Made by a program: the position numbers and the translations under genes
Source: Microbacterium lacus
GTDB lineage: Bacteria; Actinomycetota; Actinomycetes; Actinomycetales; Microbacteriaceae
DNA: 64,000 nt
Reading direction: 5' to 3'
Assembly: GCF_002812805.1 (NCBI RefSeq)
Contig: NZ_NMUM01000040.1
Coordinates: 232,610 to 296,609 of the forward strand
Notes under the pieces: generated by a model
The model's database searches: none
Told to the model about the DNA's origin: nothing
What the model saw: the letters and a program-made list of their open reading frames with translations, nothing else
Shown: piece by piece, positions 58,250 to 64,000 of the stretch
How the letters are laid out: every line of letters starts with the position of its first letter
Position numbering within the stretch: the stretch's first letter is position 1

Positions 58250-58671
58250 AACCGGCGATAGGACGAGCGTGGCTTCTTCTTCGGCTCGGTCTTCGCGACA
58301 CCGGTGTCACGGAAGATGCGAGACAGCGACGCCGTCGACGGCACCGGCTCCATCCCGAGCGTGCGAATTTTTTCGTGAACACTGATCGGACCATGGTCAA
58401 GCCCCGACTGCTCCAACGCGGCCCGCACCGCAATCGCCTGCGAGGCGACGTCCTCGGTGAGTTTGCCCGGGCTGTGCTTCGGGCGTCTGGAGCTCGGCTC
58501 CAACGCAGCGGCCGGCCCCTCCGAGGCGGCACGTCTTCGGATCGCGTAAAACGATTCCCGCGAGATCCCGTGCTCGAAACAGAACGTCGTCACCGCCCCG
58601 CGCGGAGCATCGGGTGGCCACTGCGTGATCGCGAGGCGGACACGGGGATCAACTGGCTCAACACGGCTCAT
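58250..58671 (-). pseudogene. IS481-family transposase, 5' fragment
   Basis: From ATG 58671: 'DPRVRLAITQWPPDAPRGAV', HTH 'CFEHGISRESFYAIRRRA', linker 'RTLGMEPVPSTASLSRIFRD' and 'KKKPRSSYRR', exactly the start of an IS481-type transposase. Likeness ends at about 58,254, before the DDE core. It is fused into the next remnant and truncates a TetR gene on its other side. Confidence 0.8.
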
Positions 58672-58700
58672 CCCTCACACACAGAGGGTGAAGGTCAGGA

Positions 58701-59258
58701 CCGGAGCTCGGGTACGACAAGACCTCACTGGCTCGCGTGGCCGAGTGCGCGGGCGTGTCCACCGCGACGATGTTCAAGCAGTTCCCGACGAAGGCGGATC
58801 TGTTCGAGGCGATCGTGCTCCGGTTCTGGGCAGCTGATCCCGGCGCCGATATCGCACCGCCTGAGCGCGGAGACCCCCGAGTCGCACTGCGAACCCTCGG
58901 AAGCCGCTACGCCGAGCTCCTTCACCGCCCCAGCATGGCGGGTTTGCACAGAATGGTCATCGCCGAGGCGCCGCGATTCCCCGAGCTCGGCCGAATGCAG
59001 TTCGATCTCGGCAAGGAACCGTTCTTCGAGCTCGTCCGCGAATACATCGAAGCCGAGGCCACCGGCGGTCGGCTCGAGGTGCCGGACGGCGTCCGGGCGA
59101 CGACGGAGTTCCTCGGCATGATCTCGAACTTCGTGCTCTGGCCCCATCTCCTGCTGCAGGAGTGGTCCCCCACCGATCGCGCGATAGTCGAAACGGTCGA
59201 GAGCGCGGTTGAGACATTCCTCGCCCGCTACATGACCCAAGTCGGGCACTCCGAATGA
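58701..59258 (+). pseudogene. TetR-family regulator lacking its N-terminus
   Basis: The frame reads 'ELGYDKTSLARVAECAGVST', 'TMFKQFPTKADLFEAIVLRF' (HTH end) and a full C-terminal domain to 59258. The first 20-30 residues that begin the HTH are absent; the IS481 fragment starts 30 bp upstream. A start at GTG 58737 would leave no complete HTH, so DNA binding is lost. An 8-bp inverted repeat at 59274-59303 could be its old terminator, but no T-run follows. Confidence 0.75.
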
Positions 59259-59408
59259 CCTCTTCAGCTCGAGTTCGGCGGACCGCACCGGCGGCCCGCC
59301 GAACCATGGGTCGATAGTCCCTGGTTGACTTCGGGCATTCCGTCGAGCATGGAGTGAACGCACCGGGTACAGCGCAGCTACCCGGGCACGCGCCTCACCT
59401 TCAGACCC

Positions 59409-59580
59409 CTAGTGCTCCTGAGTCACGCGTGTGAGCAGCATGCGCAGCTGTGCGGACTCCTCGTCGTCGAGTTGCGAGAGGAACTGTCGTTCCGCTTGGT
59501 CGCTGGCGTGGACAGCATGAGCGAGGACCGCGTGGCCGTTCTCAGTCAGCTCCAGGACGTTTCGGTGCCGGTCGCCCGTG
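59409..59580 (-). pseudogene. MarR-family regulator, 3' fragment
   Basis: The frame ends 'GDRHRNVLELTENGHAVLAH', 'ASDQAERQFLSQLDDEESAQ', 'LRMLLTRVTQEH', the wing and dimer helix of a MarR protein. The HTH and N-terminus are replaced at about 59,580-59,595 by an IS3 orfA fragment. Confidence 0.72.
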
Positions 59581-59584
59581 TCCG

Positions 59585-59785
59585 GGCGAATTGCCGGCCT
59601 CGATCCCGGCCTTCCCGCCCTCGAGGAACTGCCGTTTCCAGTTCCCGATCGCTTGCTCGTACTCCTTCTCAGGACGCGCGGCTTCGGCGATCGAGATCTC
59701 ACCCTCCAGCACGGATAACACGATGCGGAGCTTCTTCTCGCGAGGATCGTAGGGCGACGACTCATGATGACTCAGACCTTTCGAT
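59585..59785 (-). pseudogene. IS3-family orfA, 5' fragment
   Basis: The minus strand reads 'SSPYDPREKKLRIVLSVLEG', 'EISIAEAARPEKEYEQAIGN', 'WKRQFLEGGKAGIEAG', the HTH of IS3-type orfA. It runs straight into the MarR tail. No clear start codon is visible. Confidence 0.68.
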
Positions 59786-60071
59786 AGGGCGCTGCCTCAG
59801 CAACTACGACCCCTGCCACATAGGCTGACGCGCGACAGAATCACGCACCCAACTTGCTGCGTGGGATGCGGCGACTCCCATAGCGATGATGCGTAGGAAC
59901 GTGCGCCCGTGGAGCCAGTCCTCGTTGCGCGCCACCGACTTCGGCGATGCAGTGACTTCTGGACACCAGACGCAGAATGCGTAGAACTACGTGGTCACTC
60001 TGACCTGGAAGCGATCATGATGGTCAGAGCCGCATCATCGCGGCGGGTGCATGAGGCAAGGGAGCCAAGTA
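59786..60071. other. 286-bp stretch without a recognisable gene
   Basis: No frame here has coding character or likeness I can name. It separates the IS3 fragment from the aldehyde-dehydrogenase fragment. Confidence 0.6.
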
Positions 60072-60362
60072 GTGTCTGGGAAGATCATACCCACGGCGGT
60101 TCGTATGGGGCTGTTCATTGGAGGTCGGGAACGGCAGACGGCGGAGACGCTGGAGGTCGCCGATCCGGCTAGGGCAGGCGTGATCGTGGGTGAGGCGGCC
60201 TCCGCTTCGGCCGATGACGTCGCCGACGCGGTCGCGGCGGCCAAGGCGGCCTATCCGGCATGGTCGTCGCTCTCCGCGGCCGAGCGCGCGCGTCAGATGG
60301 CCGACGCGATCGTCGGGATCGCGGACGATCGCGACACCGATGCCGCAATCCTGTCGACGGCT
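60072..60362 (+). pseudogene. aldehyde dehydrogenase, 5' fragment
   Basis: From GTG 60072 (GGAG nine bases upstream) the frame gives 'GLFIGGRERQTAETLEVADP', 'ADAVAAAKAAYPAWSSLSAA' and 'MADAIVGIADDRDTDAAILS', the first 95 residues of an ALDH. Likeness stops at about 60,360, 35 bp before the convergent monooxygenase stop. The catalytic domain is missing. Confidence 0.72.
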
Positions 60363-60395
60363 CGGCGGGGCGCGATCGTCTCGTGCGTTGGCGGA

Positions 60396-60707
60396 CTACG
60401 GGAGCTTGGACGCGAGGACGTCGGCCGCCAGGATCTCGGGTGCTGCGCCGAGGAGGTGCTGGTTGGCCATCAGGGCTGCGACGATGGCGCCGTTGGCGTG
60501 GGCGTCGCGAGCGGCTTCGTCGGGGAATGCATCGAAGATCCAGAAGGTGTCGGCGTGGGTCCTGACCGCGAACCAGACAATCGTTCCTACTTCTTCGTTG
60601 GCGAGTGCGACAGCGCCGGCGAGCAGATCGGCGACCGCGTCGTGCTGTCCATCGGCCGCGACGATCTTGGCGACGAAGGCATACGGAAGTGATGCGGGTG
60701 TGGACAT
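60396..60707 (-). CDS. antibiotic-biosynthesis-monooxygenase (ABM)-fold protein
   Basis: This 103-residue single-domain protein reads 'YAFVAKIVAADGQHDAVADL' at the start, 'EEVGTIVWFAVRTHADTFWI' in the middle and 'FDAFPDEAARDAHANGAIVA' after. This is the ABM fold of quinol monooxygenases (YgiN) and heme-degrading relatives. AAGGAGAG precedes ATG 60707. It is divergent from a GlxA-type regulator gene 107 bp away, which may control it. Confidence 0.85.
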   Translation of the reverse strand: MSTPASLPYAFVAKIVAADGQHDAVADLLAGAVALANEEVGTIVWFAVRTHADTFWIFDAFPDEAARDAHANGAIVAALMANQHLLGAAPEILAADVLASKLP

Positions 60708-60814
60708 GAGGGACTCTCCTTGACGTCGGGGTTCTTCGTGGGACGAGTTCAGCGTATGACGAGCGAGGGCCGGTGGGGAGTGGCGTATACGGCAGTATTG
60801 CTATTGTTTACGTC

Positions 60815-61756
60815 ATGCGTATCGGACTGATCGCGATCGACGGCTGCTTCGGTTCGGCTATCGCGTCGATCATCGACATCGTGCGGGTGGCCGACGGAGC
60901 CCGCGGCGATGTCGACCCGCAGATCGACCCGATCGAACTCGCCATCCTCGGACCGAAACGGCGAGTGACCACGACGGCATCGATGACCCTGTCGGTGGAC
61001 CACCCGCTGTCGGAGTCCGCAGAGTTCGACGTGGTCGTTGTCCCTGCGCTTGGAACCCTTACGGCCGCCGCTACCAACGACGTCCTCCAGAGCCGAGATG
61101 CTCGTTCGGTCATCGCCTCGCTCGGGCGCCTCGACGAGGCGACCACCCGGATCGCCGCGGCGTGCACCGGCGTGTTCGCTGTCGCCGAGACCGGACGGAT
61201 GCATCATCGGAGGGCGACGACCAGCTGGTTCCTGGGGCCGGAGTTCCTGAAGCGCTATCCGACCGTCGCCCTCGATCTCGACACCATGGTCGTGGTCGAC
61301 GGGAACCTCGTCACCGCCGGCGCCGCGTTCGCCCACATCGACCTCGCGCTCTCACTCGTGCGATCGATCAGCCCCGACCTGGCCCAACATGTCGCCAAGC
61401 TCCTCATCATCGACGAGCGTCCGTCGCAGGCGGCCTTCGTCGCCTACGAACATCTCCGGCACGAGGACCCGATCGTCGTCGAGTTCGAACGCTTCGTGCG
61501 CGCCCGCCTGGACGAACCGTTCAACGTCGCCTTCGTCGCGCAGTCGCTCGGCACCAGCCGGCGCACCCTCGAACGACGAGTCCGTGCGGCGCTCAACCTC
61601 ACTCCGCTCGGCTTCGTCCAACGGCTTCGCATCGAACGAGCTCGGCACCTCTCAGCAACCACGGACTTCACCTCCGCCGAGATCGCGCTACGGGTCGGCT
61701 ACGCGAACGCCGAGACTCTGCGCTCCCTCCTGCGCAGGGAGCGACGCCGTTCCTGA
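60815..61756 (+). CDS. GlxA-family (DJ-1/AraC) transcriptional regulator
   Basis: This is a 313-residue regulator. Residues 1-190 form a DJ-1/PfpI-like domain ('IGLIAIDGCFGSAIASIIDI', nucleophile-elbow-like 'AACTGVFAVAETG'), and residues 215-310 hold two AraC HTHs ('FNVAFVAQSLGTSRRTLERR', 'FTSAEIALRVGYANAETLRS'). The gap to the ABM gene is AT-richer (GTATACGGCAGTATTGCTAT) and probably holds the shared promoter. Confidence 0.9.
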   Translation: MRIGLIAIDGCFGSAIASIIDIVRVADGARGDVDPQIDPIELAILGPKRRVTTTASMTLSVDHPLSESAEFDVVVVPALGTLTAAATNDVLQSRDARSVIASLGRLDEATTRIAAACTGVFAVAETGRMHHRRATTSWFLGPEFLKRYPTVALDLDTMVVVDGNLVTAGAAFAHIDLALSLVRSISPDLAQHVAKLLIIDERPSQAAFVAYEHLRHEDPIVVEFERFVRARLDEPFNVAFVAQSLGTSRRTLERRVRAALNLTPLGFVQRLRIERARHLSATTDFTSAEIALRVGYANAETLRSLLRRERRRS

Positions 61757-62579
61757 CCTATCGCCATGCCTGTAGCCGGTGTCCTAGCGCTCGACTGGAA
61801 CCACCTCTCAGCACGTCGCGTCGACGCTCCTGCGTCGCCCCTGGACGACCCACTCGACACGCCCGCAGCACAGGTCATGTGACGTGTCCCGGCTTCCCGG
61901 ACGGTCGGGGTTGGGTGGCTGTGATGTCGCTGCGTTCTCGTCGAGGGGGTCAGCAGACTCGATCAGGGTCGACTGGGATGAGACGCGAAGGCGGTCAGGT
62001 CAGGGCGGCCGAAGCCGGCCGGCGGGGTAGCGTCGGTCACGTTGAGGTCTTTCGGACGGATGGCGTAGGAACCTCCGTCGTCGGGAGACCTCGACGTCTA
62101 TCTGCGGACCGACGCTCCCGGCCGGCCTACACCCTCATCTGGGAAGAGCCCGACTACCAATCCGCGGTGGCAGCTTTCTACCGGGATGCAACGCACCTCA
62201 CGCTCGGGCGCGCCTACTCGGAGGCGGAGCTAGGCGTGGTGCGGTTCCATGGAGATGGAATCGGTGCAGCGCTGTTCGGATTCCACCGAGCCGGCGTGGT
62301 GCGGCGTCTCGACTAGCTTCGACTCGGTGGCGCAAACAGATCGAGAAATGACCATTTCCGGGCTTGTTGTACTCCTGCGAGGCGCGTTGAGTCTGCCAGA
62401 ACGTGGCGAAGCTAAAAGGAAGAATTGCAGAAACTCAGACTGGCAGTTTTCCGCAACATTGACAAGAACGTGGGACGGTTTCACGAAATCCCAACACCGA
62501 TTGCATCCATGTCCAGCACATCGCTAATCCCGCCGCCGGCAGAACTCCGTTGAGCGTTCATGGGGTGCGTCTCGTAGCT
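61757..62579. other. 823-bp region of decayed or non-coding DNA
   Basis: No complete gene is visible. A plus-strand frame at about 62,107-62,316 has protein-like composition ('YTLIWEEPDYQSAVAAFYRD', 'ATHLTLGRAYSEAELG') but no start and no family I know; it may be the tail of a lost gene. The rest looks non-coding, with AT-rich sequence just before the IS256 element. Confidence 0.5.
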
Positions 62580-63983
62580 TGGTGTCAATTCCTGCGGGGT
62601 TCTCGTCGTCGTTGACGTAGGAGGGCCATCGTGGGATGACCAGTTGTTTCCGCCAAGAAGCAAAGAAGAGATCCCACGATGACCCAGAATCAGTCTGCCT
62701 TGACGACCCTGATCGCAGAAGTCCTCGCCGATCCTGACCTCGCCCATTCCGACGTGTTCCGTCGGATGCTGCAGGCGGGGCTGCAGGACCTTGTTGACGC
62801 GGAAGCGACCGCGAAGATCGGCGCGGCCCGTTACGAACGCACGGCGGAGCGCACCACGCGTCGCAACGGTGCTCGCGCGAAGACGCTCGCCACGCCCGCG
62901 GGGGAGGTCGACATTCAGATTCCGAAGCTGCGGGAGGGGTCGTTCTTCCCGAGCCTGCTCAGCCCACGCCGCCGTGTCGACAAGGCGCTCTACGCGGTGA
63001 TCTGCCAGGCCTGGATCGACGGAGTCTCCACCCGCAAGGTCGACCAGCTCGTCCGCGCGCTGGGCAACGACACCGGCATCAGCCGGTCCACCGTCTCCCG
63101 CATCTGCTCCGAGATCGATGAGGTGGTGCACGAGTTTCTGCACCGCCGGCTCGATCACACCTGGTTCCCGTACCTGTTCCTGGACGCCACCTACCTCGAC
63201 GTGCGCCACCGTGGCCGGGTTCTCTCCCAAGCCCTCATCGTCGCGACCGGGGTCAGCGGCGACGGCCGTCGGGAGATCCTCGGGATGGCTCTCGGCGACG
63301 CGGAGACGACGGACTTCTGGACCGAGTTCCTCCGCTCCCTCCGCGACCGCGGTCTGAAAGTCTCCACCGACACAGACCCGCTCGGCGTGACCCTCGTCAC
63401 GTCCGACGCTCACGCCGGCATCAAAGCCGCCGTCAAAGCGATCCTCCCCGGATCGGGCTGGCAGAGATGCCGCGTCCACTTCGCTCGTAACGTCACCCAG
63501 AAGCTCGGATCGGCACGCTCCAAGCCCGTCAACGCGCTGATCTCGACGATCTTCGCGCAGACCACCCCCGAGGCCGTGATCGCCCAGTATCACCAGGTCT
63601 CCACGTCCCTCCGCGGGTCGTTCCCGGAGATCGCAGACATGCTCAATGCTGCCGAAGCAGACCTCACCGGATTCGCGCCGCTCCCGCGTGAGCATTGGCA
63701 GAAGGTCTGGTCCAACAACCCGATCGAGCGCCTCAACCGTGAGATCAAACGCCGCGCCGACGTCGTGCAGATCTTCCCCGACCGCGACTCCGTCACCCGC
63801 CTCATCGGCGCCGTCCTGCAGGAGCAGCACGAGGAATGGCAATACGGTGAACGCCGCTACCTCTCCGACATCTCCATGCGCAAACTCGTCCACACACTCC
63901 AAGACCACGCCGAGCCTGAGCGCCCCGACCTGTTCCTCACCGCCTGACCCTCACCCATCAAGGAAGCAGCCGGATTGACACCA
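62580..63983 (+). mobile_element. IS256-family insertion sequence
   Basis: This is a complete element of about 1.4 kb around one transposase gene. Ends are inverted: TGGTGTCAATTCCTGC at the left (from 62580) and the complement of TGGTGTCAATCCGGCTGC at the right (to 63983). The bases flanking the two ends (cgtagct and caacacg) are not the expected 8-bp duplication, so the ends may have recombined or the limits are off by a few bases. Confidence 0.85.
62679..63947 (+). CDS. IS256-family transposase
   Basis: This 422-residue Mutator-type transposase has DDE residues in 'YLFLDATYLDVRHRGRV', 'LVTSDAHAGIKAAVKAIL' and 'NNPIERLNREIKRRADVV', with the C/H pair 'WQRCRVHFARNV' between. The frame is intact from 'MTQNQSALTTLIAEVLAD' to 'PDLFLTA', so the element may be active. 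AGAAGAGATC lies before ATG 62679. Confidence 0.97.
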   Translation: MTQNQSALTTLIAEVLADPDLAHSDVFRRMLQAGLQDLVDAEATAKIGAARYERTAERTTRRNGARAKTLATPAGEVDIQIPKLREGSFFPSLLSPRRRVDKALYAVICQAWIDGVSTRKVDQLVRALGNDTGISRSTVSRICSEIDEVVHEFLHRRLDHTWFPYLFLDATYLDVRHRGRVLSQALIVATGVSGDGRREILGMALGDAETTDFWTEFLRSLRDRGLKVSTDTDPLGVTLVTSDAHAGIKAAVKAILPGSGWQRCRVHFARNVTQKLGSARSKPVNALISTIFAQTTPEAVIAQYHQVSTSLRGSFPEIADMLNAAEADLTGFAPLPREHWQKVWSNNPIERLNREIKRRADVVQIFPDRDSVTRLIGAVLQEQHEEWQYGERRYLSDISMRKLVHTLQDHAEPERPDLFLTA

Positions 63984-64000
63984 CAACACGGGACTTGACC

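Noticed and set aside
59274..59303. Rho-independent terminator after the truncated TetR
   Set aside because: The stem is good (TTCGGCGG/CCGCCGAA) but the loop is 14 nt and no T-run follows, so it is not called as a terminator.
61162..62316. 384-codon plus-strand frame over the GlxA gene end and beyond
   Set aside because: The first half is the GlxA gene read in the wrong frame and the rest lacks a start; only a short tail near 62,107-62,316 looks protein-like.

Overview
The window is 64 kb of high-GC actinobacterial DNA, most likely from the family Microbacteriaceae (Microbacterium or a close relative). This is inferred from GTG/TTG starts, many 4-bp ATGA/GTGA gene overlaps, a DUF222-HNH endonuclease gene, a fused DUF2256-DUF3253 protein and dispersed 'cttcgacaggctcagtgacc' intergenic repeats. 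No rRNA, CRISPR array or complete tRNA gene was seen.

Region 1 (0-35 kb) is ordinary chromosomal metabolism and maintenance. It holds a DUF3494 surface protein, msrB-msrA, a broken peptide-ABC operon, several SDRs, a NUDIX hydrolase, YaeQ and an L-lactate permease with a frameshift. It also holds two MFS exporters, each beside a local regulator (TetR or MerR), an amine-oxidase/cupin/aminotransferase operon, a cystathionine synthase/lyase pair, a probable SOS-controlled HNH gene, an AlkZ/YcaQ-like protein, a TerC/Alx protein, PhzF and an orphan ParA. A pair of small three-helix-bundle paralogues lies between the last two.

Region 2 (35-46 kb) carries a GntR/hydrolase pair, a BLUF blue-light sensor and a glucuronide-use operon. 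That operon runs from a permease-ATPase fusion that has lost its 5' end, through a second ATPase, uxaC and a frameshifted uxuB-like gene, to uidA. A divergent CocE-type hydrolase/TetR pair with a clear palindromic operator follows, then IS481 and IS3 scraps.

Region 3 (46.5-57.7 kb) begins at a terminator and the 3' end of a tRNA-Ser-like sequence, the usual mark of an integrated island. It holds what looks like a complete but unfamiliar catabolic system. Six minus-strand genes run CYP116-like P450, PpsB-like ATP-grasp subunit, PpsA-like phosphohistidine subunit (as in phenylphosphate synthase), SDR, HD hydrolase, aldehyde dehydrogenase. An IclR regulator and a second HD hydrolase lie upstream, and a ferredoxin reductase plus flavodoxin run the other way as the likely P450 electron chain. 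The same 17-bp palindrome lies before the P450 and in the HD2/reductase divergent region, so one regulator probably controls all of it.

Region 4 (57.7-64 kb) is a graveyard of truncated genes (IS481, TetR, IS3 orfA, MarR, aldehyde dehydrogenase) with an intact monooxygenase/GlxA-type regulator pair, ending in a complete IS256-family element.

Several genes (SDR at 5.7 kb, lctP, uxuB, the remnant at 57.8 kb) are broken by small indels in short homopolymers, and three are chimeras or internal deletions. These could be recent decay or residual sequencing/assembly error.
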